Assembly (NCBI GenBank): GCA_015143295.1
Contig: CM026557.1
Coordinates: forward strand, 23,531,760-23,595,759
Origin: Tetracentron sinense
Lineage: Eukaryota > Streptophyta > Magnoliopsida > Trochodendrales > Trochodendraceae
Direction of reading: 5' to 3'
DNA length: 64,000 bases
The first letter of the stretch is position 1. Every line of letters starts with the position of its first letter. The notes under the pieces are model-generated. The model was not told where the DNA came from, ran no database searches, and saw only the letters and a list, made by a program, of their open reading frames with translations. Both the position numbers and the translations under genes were made by a program. This document shows, in pieces, positions 1-11,435 of the stretch.

Positions 1-670
1 AATCCTAAAACCAGATGTGGCAATCCTCATTCCTTATGTAGCTGCTTTGCTGCAGAATTCCTAATTTGCAGCCAACATCATTTCTATGCGGATCGAAAAC
101 ATTGTCCTTCACTTCACTGTCGAATGATTTGAAATCCAAGTTATCATGTCTATAAAATAGGGGAACAAGATTAAGATTGTTGATGTAGATCACTGAGACA
201 CTGAAAAGAATATGAAATATATTGGGTTCACACTTCACACTCGTTCGGACACCGTAGTCATCTTCATCTTGAAAATAGTCAAATCTCTTAAGGATCTAGG
301 ATCTGGCGATGTCGACCTTTTTATTTTTTATGAGGACTATGTTGACCTTTGGACTACCATTAAATTTCATTTTTTAGATATTTTTTTAGACGTATTGGAT
401 ACTAAATAGATCTGCAGCTGCTGGGTCTCCCCCATCTCCTACCGACGTTGGGGTGCCAAGGCAAATGTGTGAAAGCCTTCCAACGACCTCTCAAGTTGTG
501 TAAAACATGAAAAATGTCGGTTGCGGCTGGATGATATTGTCCCCTTCTTAGTCTCACATTGCTTGGGTACTCAATTTTGTTGGTATATAAAGATCCAACA
601 ACCTTTTTAGATTTTTTTTTAGAGTGGTTGAGTGAATTTATCCTTATGACATCTTAATGATAACCTTAGG
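1..670. other. Repeat-like spacer without a recognisable gene
   Basis: Open frames here are short and show no family resemblance. The stretch at about 510-600 (a TCTCACATTGCTTGGG motif followed by a TATATAAA box near 583) resembles the promoter part of plant LTR or TRIM elements, but no partner terminal repeat is visible. I call it unclassified repeat-like DNA. Confidence 0.35.
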
Positions 671-673
671 CTT

Positions 674-859
674 AGGTTTGACGTGTGTGTTTATGTGTTG
701 TCAGTGATCAAAGTCAAAAAGGGAGGGACCACTTTAGGTTTGACGTGTGTGTTTATGTGTTGTCAGTGATCAAAGTCAAAAAGGGAGGGACCACTTTAGG
801 TTTGACGTGTGTGTTTATGTGTTGTCAGCGATCAAAGTCAAAAAAGGAGGGACCACTTA
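674..859. repeat. Tandem repeat, three copies of a 62-bp unit
   Basis: The unit beginning AGGTTTGACGTGTGTG recurs at 674, 736 and 798, exactly 62 bp apart, with only a few substitutions; the last copy fades after GGGACCACTTAAG. Because 62 is not a multiple of three, the repeated peptide in an 86-codon open frame across it is chance and not a protein repeat. Confidence 0.9.
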
Positions 860-1754
860 AGACCACAAAGCTACATGGCGACAAGCCGTCCGATCACCTT
901 GACCGTACTGTATCATTAAAATTCACGTGGGACCCGTCTTTTTGACCTAGTAAAAGACGTTTAGGCATGCAATGTGGGTTCGGAACCTTGAAAAGTTCAG
1001 TTCAGTTCTATCGGGTAGCTAAGACATACGCTTTCAGACGTTAATGTCCGAGGTCCCCGCCGTTAACTTTTCCACCATTTAATAATTAGACGGCGACCGA
1101 CAACAACCACCGTTCCTGTTACAGCGAGGTTTTTATTGGTAAACTCAATAACACCACAAGGTTACCTCCAGGTTTCAAGATGATATTATTTTATTTTTTT
1201 AATAACATAGCAAATAGGAAAATGCTTAACTTACCACCATGTAACTTTAAAAAAAAATCAATTTTTTATTTTCTTTTGGAATCATTGGAAGCGACATGGA
1301 TCTATGGGCTGCACAATGATGGGTAGCCCTCCCCCTCCCATAAAGCCCCCAACATGTGGAATTACGCCATGAAACTTTACCAACTAAACTAGTTGGCGAA
1401 CCTTTAATCAATAAAACTGTGGCCCACACTTTTCGTTTCCACTATGTAATAAAATGCGAATCCTCATTGGTGCACGCGGCATAGATTCACTCACACCTAA
1501 GGTTAAGCAAATCCAAACTTGGTTTTAGGAAAAAATCTTAACTTTAATTCAGTTAAGCTTAACTAGGTTTAAAGGGGTGTTAAACGGGACATGGGGACAT
1601 GGTGGTCAGATACATAACTGACCACATGGTCAGCTAATTAATCACTGCTCTAACAAATAATAAGAGAAAAGATTGTTTACTCGAGATACTTCCTCAACTC
1701 ACCACGTGTCCCTTTTGATTCCTTTAACTATAATTAAGATCCACTCTCTTAGGG
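860..1754. other. Intergenic, no gene; dispersed-repeat fragments
   Basis: No credible coding region. The part at about 1480-1740 has pieces (CACGTGTCCCTTTT, TTTAACTATAATTAAG, AGGTTAAGC) that resemble the repeat family forming the array at 23.7-24.5 kb and the element at 39.98-40.26 kb. Around 1600-1640 the inverted words GGTCAGATAC...GACCACATGGTCAG suggest a small MITE end. Confidence 0.35.
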
Positions 1755-2274
1755 TTAATGAAATCTTTGATTTTGTTTCTGCATATGAAAAATCTTCTGG
1801 ACAGTTGCTTAACCGAACGGAAGTTCTTTCTATATATTGTTCTCCTAACCTATCTAGAACCATAATTAATGCTACAACAAATTGTGTGGGTATTCCAAAT
1901 AAAAAATTTCATTTACATATCTTGAAGTCCTCTTTATAAAGGTCGCCCCAAAAAGAGCATTTTCATTCCATTAATGGAAAAAATTCAAAGAAGGGTTGAA
2001 GGTTGGCAAGGGAAACTTTTATATGCTAAAGGGAGACTAACCCATATAAAACATGTATTATCCTCTATTCCAATGCATCTTTTAGCGGGGTTCATATTCC
2101 TAAAAGTACTACTTCCCAGATTGATAGTATTAGGGCTAGATTCTTTTGGAACAATAAAACTGAAGCTCATAAACGTCACTAGATCAATTGAAAACTTGCT
2201 CTCTCCCTATCTTGGAAGGGAGGCTTGGGTATTAGGAAAATGCACGATATATCAAGTGCCTTCATAATGAAGCA
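1755..2274 (+). pseudogene. LINE reverse-transcriptase fragment (C-terminal part)
   Basis: Translations show, in order, FDFVSAYEKSSGQLLNRTEV, then in another frame KIQRRVEGWQGKLLYAKGRL with HIKHVLSSIP, then GGLGIRKMHDISSAFIMK. These are the conserved blocks downstream of the catalytic site in plant L1-type LINE reverse transcriptases (SGQ.LN, kr.egW.gklLS.aGRl.LIKsVLsSIP, GGLGiR). The catalytic FADD part, the endonuclease and the 3' end are absent, and frame changes separate the blocks. It is cut off on the right exactly where a copia LTR begins at 2275, so the LTR probably inserted into this relic. Confidence 0.8.
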
Positions 2275-3298
2275 TGTTGCCCAAGGATTGGACCTTAGAG
2301 TGCGGGTGGGGGGGGGGGGGGGGGGGGGGGGGGTGAATAGGGTCTTGGCAAATTCAAATTTCTTCATAATTCCTTAAGCAGAATTTCAATTATACTAATT
2401 CAAAGAGTATAAATTTAGCTATACTACACAAACAATAAAAAGCAATAAGTAAATGAGAAGGGTAAGAGAGAGCAAACACAAGATGTTGTTCTCGATGTTC
2501 GGCAATCCGGCCTACGTCCCTGCCTCAAGCTTCCCACTTGAGGATTCACCACGATTTTACTAATCGCATGATCTTCTTACGGGTGAAGATCAAACCTTAC
2601 ATGGGTAAGAGAATCTCTTCTCTTGACTTTCATAATCTTCTTCCGGGTAAAGATCGAACCTTACAGTGAAGCTCCTCACTTCAAGGATAAGAATTCACTG
2701 ATTCTTGATTTCAAGCACACTTTGTAGAAAGTGATTTTACAATCATAAAATATTTCTTACACGAGCTGGATGATCTCTTTAAAGCTATCTAAAAATCTCC
2801 CAAATTTTGGAGTTGAATAGCTCAATAAAACAGAATTGGGGATTCTAGGGTTTTTCACAATAAATTTGAGAAACTAAGCTTTGTGTGAATGATTGGAGTT
2901 AATGATTTGATCAAGAGTATTCAAGAGTTGTTTTTCATTCATAAATGATCTCTATTTATAGCCCATGGAATTTAATGACCGTTGGTAAAACATTAAATGC
3001 GAAAATGGCCATTGAAAAATAGTCATTACAGTGCATTTAATGCTTGTCCCGTGCAATCCGGTCGACTAGATTTGAGATCTGGTCGACTGGATTGGAAACA
3101 ATGGCCAATCCGAATACAGAGCATTGATCTGGTCGACTGGATTTTTGATTTTTTGGGAATGGAATCCTTGGTCTTCTACCTTATTTTATCAAGCTAATTA
3201 TCATGTTTTAGGTCATTAGAATGATATGAAAATATATTCTAATGGTCCTATGGTCAATCTAGGCATTGAGCAATCAAACAACCAAACTTTGAGTTTCA
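2275..3298 (-). mobile_element. Truncated copia (SIRE-like) LTR
   Basis: On the plus strand it starts TGTTGCCCAAGGATTGGACC and shares its left end, the phrase GAATAGGGTCTTGGCAAA, the exon-like block around FGGCAATCCGGCC and the CTCTATTTATAGCCC TATA box (minus strand, about 2947) with the complete solo LTR at 17427-18900, so it is the same or a sister family on the minus strand. Homology stops near 3298, where gypsy LTR sequence begins; about 270 bp that should include the TGTTAG end are missing. A run of 26 G at 2308-2333 sits near the LTR end. Confidence 0.8.
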
Positions 3299-5755
3299 AG
3301 AAGGGATTTCTTGGGTGAGCAAGATTGGAGCTTTGATTTCACTTCTCAAGCTTGGATATCTCTTCCAAGGTTTTTCTCAAAAATTGGAGTGTGGGGATTC
3401 AACCTCTTCCTTCTCAAGCACAACACTTTGGAGATTTGATCTCAATTAAGGTATATACTTTCTACTAGCTCTCCATGTTATGATTCATCTATTGAATTAA
3501 TGAATGTTATGCTGAAAAACTACGAAAAGGAATATGAGATGTTAGGGGTTTATAAGAAAAAGAGCGTAGATATATTCTACTAACTATCCTTGTTATAATC
3601 CATTAATATATATAAAGCTATTATTGTGTTCTTTTAGTAAAAGTAAGATGTAAACTATGTTTTGAGATGAAGTTAAGGTGTATGGCCTAGTAGATGCATA
3701 CTAATGAAATGAATGAAATAAAAATCAAGGTATAGGATCTTGCATGTTCTTAGTATTGTAAGCTTTGATTTATGTGTTTGAAGACAAGTGGGCATATAGT
3801 CTAAGACATATAATCTTGTATGTTATACAATTGAAAAGCATGAATTGAAATCGAGGTTTATGGCCTCGTGTGTGTAACTAACTTGCTCATGATTCATTGA
3901 TTCTAAGTAGATATTGATATATGGTAATCTTTTTAGTAAAAGATTAAGGCGTATAGCCTAGTAAGTGTATACTATTGAGATAAATAACATGAAATAGGGA
4001 TTTCAATAATTTTTTATGATTTCCTTGAAAAGTATAAATAAGAGTGTTGAAAAGGATGATTTTATCGGAAAGTAAGTTTTTGGAATCATGGTTTTTAAGA
4101 AAAAGAATGGATACTCTCTACTAGTTAGCTAGGTTATGATGTTAAGAAAGGTGAAATGGAATGAATGGTTTTGGATGATATAGGCTAAGTAGCACATGTG
4201 TATACTATGATACCTCCATTAATGATGCTCCAAGATATGTTTCGATGTCCTTACCCTATGATGCTCACAATACTCTATGCATGATATTCAATTTTAAAAA
4301 TGCTTTTTACAATTACTATGATGTTCACAATTATTCCATGATGCTTACAAGTACTATGCACATGTATGAGTGTATTATCAAGATGTATCATAAGACTCAT
4401 AAGAAAAGTTTATAAGAAAAAAGAAATAAAGTTGTAAGAAAAGAAAAGAAAGTTCATAAGAAAGGAATTGCAAACTCACAAGAAAAGAAGTAAGAAATGT
4501 AAAGTATGAAAGGATGTTAGTGTACTATGACCAGGTACGGGAGCTAACATCTGTTTCCAAGTAAGTACGAGAGGACACTAGTATATTATGACCAGGTATG
4601 GGTACTAGTGTTTGTCTCCAAGTAAAAATGAAATAAGCATGAAAGGATACTAGTGTACTATGATCAGGTATGGACACTAGTATCTGTTTCCAATAAGTAT
4701 GAAAGGATGTTTGTGTACTATGATCAGGTATGGGTACTAACATCTGTTTCCAAATAAGTATGAGAGAATACTGGTATACTATGACTAGGTATGAGTACTA
4801 GTATTTGTCTCCAAGTAAAATAAGGAATATGAAATGATGCTAGTGTACAATGACCAGGTACGGGTACTAGTATCTGTTTCCAAGATAAGTAAGAAAAGAT
4901 GTTTAGTATACTATGACAAGGTACGGGCACTATCATCTGTTTCTATGAAAGCAAGTTCATAAGAAACTCATACGCAAGTTAACAAGAGAGCAAGAGAGGA
5001 TGCTAGTATACTATGACTAGCTACGGGTACTAGCATCTGTCTCAAAGTAAGTACAAGATAAGTGAAAAGAATGATCTCATAAGCTAAGAATCTCATAAGA
5101 TGTATAAGAAACCTACAAGATTCATAAGATGCATAAGGAACTCACAAGACTCATAAGATATTTGGAATACGTTTTTTTAAAGCATGAACTTAAAGTATGA
5201 TATAAAGTATGATTTTCAAGATTATGCATTTGTTATCTTGTCTTAACTTCCGCACTATGATTATGTATATGTTATGATAAACTGTATCTTATATAGCATA
5301 TTAATATATTGTAACATGGTTAGTTAGTAGTATGTATATGCTGAGTATTCAATACTCAACCAAACTGTTATTTCAGTAGGTTCCAGGTTGGACAGTCGTG
5401 CTCCAGAGCCATGGGTTGAGGAGGTTCATAGAGAGTAGGAGCTTGCTTGGGATTATCATCCAGATGTTATGTGGTCTTATGGTTGAGTTGAGTGAGAGAG
5501 ACATGTATTTTGAGATTTTGTTTTTGGGAATTTTCATGTAGACTTGAGTTGGTAACTCAAGTGTAGGATCTTTTGTACAGGTTATAGTTTCTATTCACTC
5601 TTTTGTTTATGTTATCACTTGGAAGAACTTTTAAGTAGAAGAAATTTTCAAGTTCATCATTTGATATGCCTTAAATATGCTTTTCATGATGGTTTGAAGT
5701 AGAAGCCACGATGCCAAAGTCTCATTTCTCCTAGGTGGGATTTTGGGTTGCGATA
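3299..5755 (+). repeat. 5' LTR of the gypsy element, 5'-truncated
   Basis: From AAGAAGGGATTTCTTGGGTG onward it matches 8256-10646 almost collinearly, including the internal array of GACCAGGTAC repeats and the ending GGGATTTTGGGTTGCGA. The first part present in the right LTR (7495-8255) is missing. The ending GCGATA corresponds to GCGACA in the right LTR, so the terminal CA is mutated here. Confidence 0.85.
4505..5050. repeat. Imperfect tandem array inside the left gypsy LTR
   Basis: About eight copies of a 60-95 bp unit built around TACTATGACCAGGTACGGG with GTACTAGTATCTGTTTCCAAG following it. Spacing varies because AAGTAAGTATGAAAGGA linkers differ in length. In most copies CTAGTGTAC and GTACTAG flank the core as an inverted pair, so each unit could form a short hairpin. 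The same array occurs at 9476-9945 in the other LTR. Confidence 0.85.
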
Positions 5756-5772
5756 GGTTTGGTATCAGAGCC
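5756..5772 (+). promoter_or_regulatory. Primer binding site of the gypsy element
   Basis: TTGGTATCAGAGCC lies just inside the left LTR end. TGGTATCAGAGC is the usual minus-strand primer site complementary to the 3' end of initiator methionine tRNA in plant LTR retrotransposons. Confidence 0.9.
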
Positions 5773-6068
5773 TCGGTATTAAATTCGTTTAGAGTTCGAT
5801 ACCACGGTTAGACCAAGGCATTAGGTTAATCTAGGGAGTCATATTCCAATTGTAGACTAACAAGTTAATCTTAGTCCAAACCGGTTGAAATCTCAACCAA
5901 ACTTAGGGTATAACGCTAGAAAAACCTCATTTGTAGGTTAATGCTAATTCATGTGTATAACTATGTGTATTATATTATTGTGTGCTAAATAAGCTACGAT
6001 GAGATTATGATGGTACATATGTTTCCGATTTAGACACATGGTTTACTGTTGTTCTTAGGATTCACATC

Positions 6069-7260
6069 GTGAGGCACGGTAACCGGGGTCGTGGATATCA
6101 CACGAGGAGTAATGGAGGTGATGCTCCTTCGGAGGATAAGCTACCTGACCTCACGCAGATCTTAGGATCTATAGCCAAGACCTTGGCTATGCTTGCAGCA
6201 AGGCAGCCAGCCACTCTTCGTCCTGCTACAACACTAGTACCTGCTCCTCCAAACAGAGCACAGGCAAGGATAGAGGCATTTCGGAGGATGAGGCCTCCGG
6301 TATTCTGTGGTGGCATAGACTCATTGGTTGCAGAAGCATGGGTTAGGCAACTGGAGATGTTATTCTCTGTCTTGATGCCTATGGAGGCAGAGAAAGTTAC
6401 ATAGGCCACCTTTATAATGGAAGGTGAGGTAGATCACTGGTGGAGATCTTCCATCAGAACGAGGGACTTGACTCAAGCAAGTCAAGAATGAACTTGGGAA
6501 GAGTTTCTCGACATTTTTTACAAGAAATACTTCTCATTAGGAGTTAGAGAAAAGAAGGAAGTGGAGTTCATTACCTTGGAATAGGGGAACATGACATTGG
6601 CTAAGTACGAAGCCAAGTTCTCCGAATTGTCGAGGTTCGCTCCAAACCTGATAGCCACAGAGGCAATGAAGTCTAGGAAATTTGAGAGGGTATTGAAGGC
6701 CTATATCAGAGATAGGGTCTCTATGTTCAGGCATGAGACCTACGTAGAGGTTGTGGATAAGGCCCAGTTGGCATAAACGAATTCTGAGAAATTTTTCAAA
6801 AGGAGAGAAATTGTGATAGGCCAGTCCAGTGGCTTAACACAACCGAAGAAAAGGGTCAGAATGGCTCTATACTAGTCCTCTGGACCTACACAGGTGCAGA
6901 GTTCTCCTATTACACCTCAGTCTCCTTGCCATACTACAATGCCGGTCACTCGACATGAGCAGTCTGCATCTACATCTTAATTATATGGCTACTGTAGGAG
7001 AAAACACTTGGCTAGGGATTGTCGAGTGCTCATAGGTGCATGTTACCAATGCGGTGACTAAGGACACTGAGTTAGAGATTGTCCACACCATCGGCTGCAA
7101 TCCCAAACCCAGGGGAGCAGACTCCCAGTTCAATTGCCTAAGCAGCAGGAGTCTTTTCAGGTTTTGAGGCCCCAGCCCCAGCAGCCCACACAGTTGCCTC
7201 ACCAAGCAAAAAAAGGCAGAACCTTCGCCATATAAAGATAGGATGCCCAGGCATCTACTA
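6069..7260 (+). pseudogene. Gypsy gag remnant with zinc knuckles
   Basis: The reading frame shows RPPVFCGGIDSLVAEAWVRQ, then after stops LAKYEAKFSELSRFAP and KFERVLKAYIRDRVS, the Retrotrans_gag core of chromoviral gypsy elements. Further on come two CCHC knuckles, the first degraded (CRRKHLARDC), the second CYQCGD-stop-GH-stop-VRDC. Gag would form the retroelement particle and bind its RNA. Stops at about 6402 (in ACATAGGCC) and 6583 (in GAATAGGGG) fall where Gln codons are expected, so C-to-T decay is likely. There is no clear ATG; the frame begins near GTG at 6069. No protease or RT follows. Confidence 0.85.
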
Positions 7261-7478
7261 ATGTGGTTCAAGGTATGTCAAGTTGTGATTTTCATATGGT
7301 ATGCTATCTTATTTCTGAGTATGCAAGGTGTATGAACATGCTATTTATATGTGATGGGATTCACATGTCCTTATGTCGTGTTTAGCGTTACTAAGTACGT
7401 AGACTCGTTCGAGCTAAATGAAGTGTGGGAAGTATCCTCGCTTGTTTTCATAGCGTTCTAATTTCGGGGATGAAATTT

Positions 7479-7494
7479 CTATAAGGGGGGAGTA
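7479..7494 (+). promoter_or_regulatory. Polypurine tract before the right gypsy LTR
   Basis: ATAAGGGGGGAGTA immediately precedes the LTR start TGTAGAGCCCGGAAC. The upstream phrase TTTCGGGGATGAAATTTCT is typical of plant chromovirus 3' ends. It primes plus-strand DNA synthesis. Confidence 0.85.
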
Positions 7495-10400
7495 TGTAGA
7501 GCCCGGAACTTGAGGGCACTATTTATGTGAATAGTGTTAGTGCACAGGGCCTATCAAAGCCAAAGGCCTTCCATGTGCCCTTGGTTGGAGGTATGTGAAG
7601 TGAGGGTGTTATAGGTGTATGTTGAGTCTCAAAATAAGAATAAAATAATACTCTAAGTATCTAAAAGTATAGGGTATAAAATAGCCTTAAGTGTGTATGT
7701 AGAACCCGGAACTTAAGGTCATAGTTTGTGAATAGAGTCGGTGAATAGTGACTTTTTGGCCAAAATGATCTTCTATGAAAATTGGTGTGTGATGAATGAA
7801 TGAAAGAATTGAGATCAAAAAATATATGTGTTGTGTGGTGTTAAAGCCAAGGAAAAAGAGTGGAAACACTCTAAGTGAGTTAAGGAATGAATGGAAACAC
7901 TCTGAGTAAGAAAAATGGAGAAAACAGGAGAAATGGCCAGGTTCTGGTGAAGGCCGGTCGACCGACTATTCCAAAAAAGGCCAAAATGGGGCAATAGTAG
8001 GGTTGTGTTTAAGTCCAGTTGATCGTCCCTCCAGCCGGTCAATCGACTGTATGAAATTTTGTCTGAACAATTCCAACCTCGGCCGGTCGACCTACCCTTA
8101 GTAATTTGGGGTTTTTCCTCTTGTACGCGAATTTTAATGGTAAATTAGGGTTTCTAATACCCTTGGCCTATTAATACCCTCCCATTTCATAGGTTTTGGG
8201 ATATTATAACCTAAAGGAAAGTTTAGGAGGGAAAGGGAGAGGAAACTAGGTTTTTAAGAAGGGATTTCTTTGGTGAGCAAGAGCAAGATTGGAGCTTTGA
8301 TATCACTTCTCAAGCTTGGATATCTCTTCCAAGGTATTTCTCAAGCATTGGAGTGTGGGGATTCAACCTCTTCCTTCTCAAGCACTACACTTCGGAGATT
8401 TAATCTCAATTAAGGTAGATACTTTCTACTAGCTCTCCATGTTATGATTCATCTATTGAATTAATGAAGCTGATGCTAAAAGCCTATGGAAAGGAATATG
8501 AGATGTTAGAGATTTTTAAGAACAAGAGCGTAGATACATTCTACTAACCGTCCTTGCTATAATCCATTAATATGTATAGCTATTATTGTGTTCTTTTAGT
8601 AAAAGTAAGATGTAAACTAAGGTTTGAGATGAAGTAAAGGTGTATGGCCTAGTAGATGCATACTAATGAAATGAATGAAGTAAAAATCAAGGTATAGGAT
8701 CGTGTTCTTAATATTGTAAGCTTTGATTTATGTGTTTGAAGACAAGTGGGCATATAGTCTAAGGCATATAATCTTGTATGTTATACAATTGAAAAGCATT
8801 AATTGAAATCGAGGTTTATGGCCTCGTGTGTGTAACTAACTTGCTCAAGATTCATTGATGCTAAGTAGATATTGATCTATGGTAAATTTTTTTGTAAAAG
8901 ATTAAGGCGTATAGCCTCGTAAGTGTATACTATTGAGATAAATAACATGAAATAGGGATTTCAATAATGTTTAATGGTTTCCTTGAAAAGTATAAATAAG
9001 AGTGTTGAAACGGATGGTTTTACCGGAAAGTAAGTTTTTGGAATTATGGTTTTTATGAAAAAGAATAGATACTCTCTACTAGTTAGCTAGGTTATGATGT
9101 TGAAATGGAATGAATGGGTTTTGGATGAAATAGGCTAAGTAGCACATGTGTATACTATGATACCTCCATGAATGATGCTCCAAGATATGTTTCGATGTTC
9201 TCACCCTATGATGCTCACAATACTCTATGCATGGTATTCAATGTTTAAAAATGCTTTCTATGATTACTATGATGTTGACAATTACTCTATGATGCTCACA
9301 AGCACTATGCACATGTATAAGTGTATTATCAAGATGTATCATAAGACTCATAAGAAAAAGGATCATAAGAAAATTTTATAAGAAATAAGAAATAAAGTTG
9401 TAAGAAAAGAAAAGAAAGTTCATAAGAAATTAATTGCAAACTCACAAGAAAAAAAGTAAGAAATGTAAAGCATGAAATGATGTTAGTATACTATGACCAG
9501 GTACGAGCACTAACATCTGTTTCCAATTAAGTATGAGAGAACACTAGTATACTATGACCAGGTACGGGCACTAGTATTTGTTTCTAATAAGTATGAAAGT
9601 TTGTTAGTGTACTATGATCAGGTACTAGCATTAACATCTGTTTCCAAGTAAATATGAGAGGATTCTGGTATACTATGACCAGGTACGGGTACTAGTATCT
9701 GCTCCAAGTAAGATAAAGAATATGAAAGGATGCTAGTGTACTATGACCAGGTACAGACGCTAGTATCTATTTCCAAGATACGTAAGAAAGGATGTTTAGT
9801 GTACTATGACCAGGTATGGGCACTATCATCTGTTTCCATGAAAGCAAGTTCATAAGAAACTCATAAGCAAGTTAATAAGAAAGCAAGAAAACATGCTAGT
9901 ATACTATGACCAGGTACGGGTACTAGCATCTGTCTCAAAATAATTACAAGATAAGTGAAAAGAATGATCTCATAAGCTAAGAATCTCATAAGACGTATAA
10001 GGAACCCACAAGATTCATAAGTTGCATAAGGAACTCACAAGACTCCTAAGATATTTGAAATACGTTTTATTAAAGCATGAACTTAAAGTATGATTTTCGA
10101 GATTATGCATTTATTATCTTGTCTTAACTTCAGCACTCTGATTATGTCTATGTTATGATGAAATGTATCATGTATGCATATTAATGTATTGTAACATGAC
10201 TAGTTAGTAGTATGTATATGCTAAGTATTCAATACTCAATTGAACTGTTATTTCGGTAGGTTCCAGGTTAGACGGTCGTGCTCCGAAGCCATGGGTCGAG
10301 GAGGTTCATGGAGAGCAAGAGCTTGCTTGGGATTATCATCCAGATATTAGGGTCCTTGACATGTTGCCTTATGGTTGAGTTGAGTTAGATAGACATGCCT

Positions 10401-10646
10401 TTTGGGATTTTGTTTTTGGGGATTTCATGTAGACTTGAGTTGGTAACTCAAGTGCTGGATCTTTTGTACAGGTTATAGTTTCTATTCAGTCTTTTGTTTA
10501 TGTTATCACTTGGAAGAACTTTTATGTAGAAGAAATTTTTGGGTTCACTATTTAATATGCCTTGAATATGCTTTTCAGGATGCTTTGAAGTATAAGTAAC
10601 GAAGCCAAAGTCTCATTTCTCCTTAGTGGGATTTTGGGTTGCGACA
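7495..10646 (+). repeat. 3' LTR of the gypsy element
   Basis: The LTR starts TGTAGAGCCCGGAACTTGAG and ends TTGCGACA. A second copy of the LTR start, TGTAGAACCCGGAACTTAAG, occurs 203 bp later at 7698, so the head is duplicated or built from two related LTRs. The part from 8256 matches the left LTR. A cluster of GGTCGACC-type motifs lies at 7954-8090, upstream of a TATTAATACC sequence at about 8170. Confidence 0.85.
9476..9945. repeat. Imperfect tandem array inside the right gypsy LTR
   Basis: Seven to eight copies of the TACTATGACCAGGTACGGG unit, homologous to the array at 4505-5050 but with different linker lengths. Comparing the two arrays would show copy gain or loss since insertion. Confidence 0.85.
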
Positions 10647-10949
10647 AATCAGGTGGTCAAATTTCAAGGTTCCTACCTCCATCAGATTTCATCATTAGTG
10701 GGTACTCAGGCTCCGATCATTAATGATACAGCTTCTCGAGTGTCTCAGGTAGCTGTTGAGCTTATGGATATCCCGACTCGTATGTCGCACATCCCAGTCC
10801 CTTTGGATGTAAAGGTTCCAGTGAGACCTCGGGAGAGACCCCAGGGGCAGACCATCTCTAGTGACAGCACTCCTGCTGACCCGAAGGGCAAGGCCAAGGC
10901 TACCATATCCAAGATATCTCAGAAGAGAAAGAGAGAAGAAGGAAAATGA
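10647..10949 (+). pseudogene. C-terminal fragment of a copia-associated ORF (env-like region)
   Basis: An open frame enters from the gypsy LTR and runs to a stop at 10947-10949. The residues from about 10647 on (including PVRPRERPQGQT and a basic tail KGKAKATISK...QKRKREEGK) are followed by the 3' untranslated region, polypurine tracts and LTR of a SIRE-like copia element. SIRE elements carry an extra ORF, often called env-like, at this place; I infer this is its C-terminus. No transmembrane segment or specific motif remains to confirm this. Confidence 0.5.
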
Positions 10950-11435
10950 AGACTGTTTTTCTAATTTTTTTTTGTTTTACCATGTGCTGAATGGATGTAT
11001 TTCTTTATGATGTAATTTTTTTTTTAGAAATACAAATTATTTTTGAACATTTTTTTATCTTGGAAGTACGAACTAAATGTAATGCGCATGTCATACTTTT
11101 GATATATATATATATAATGACGATCTTTTAAAGTCTCCTTTTAATTTTTTTTGGGCATATGTATTTTTTATGATGCCAAGGGGGGAGAAGAATGAATATG
11201 ACTTTGACTTGAAATTTTGTGTGAATACTTGTGAATGTCATACCATGTTATGTCTCATGTATTCTTGAAAATCTTGAAATATCTAAAATGTGCATATGAG
11301 TTAAAATTTGTTAAATTTATATGAATGCATATGTTTAGGAGGAGCCACCTCAAAAATTTTATTTAAATCATATTTTGAGGGGGAGCATTTTCCCAAGTCA
11401 TTTCATTATTATGTCATCATAAAAAAGGGGGAGAT
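10950..11435 (+). other. 3' untranslated region and polypurine tract of the copia element
   Basis: AT-rich DNA containing ATGCCAAGGGGGGAGAAG at about 11172 and the tract AAAAAAGGGGGAGAT at 11421-11435 just before the LTR. Repeated GCCAA-G-rich-AGAA tracts upstream of the LTR are typical of SIRE-type copia elements. Confidence 0.75.

Larger units (their letters stand above)
3299..10646 (+). mobile_element. Ty3/gypsy (Tekay-like) element with long LTRs and gag only
   Basis: Two direct repeats of about 2.4 kb (3299-5755 and 8256-10646) flank a 1.7 kb internal region with a tRNA-Met-type primer site, a broken chromoviral gag with two zinc knuckles, and a purine tract before the second LTR. There is no protease, RT or integrase, so the copy is internally deleted or of a non-autonomous type that depends on relatives for movement. 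The left LTR lacks about 760 bp of its 5' end. The right edge joins the 3' region of a copia element, which suggests insertion into that element. Confidence 0.85.

Noticed and set aside
685-945. Apparent protein with internal repeats
   Set aside because: It arises from the 62-bp tandem repeat, whose period is not a multiple of three.
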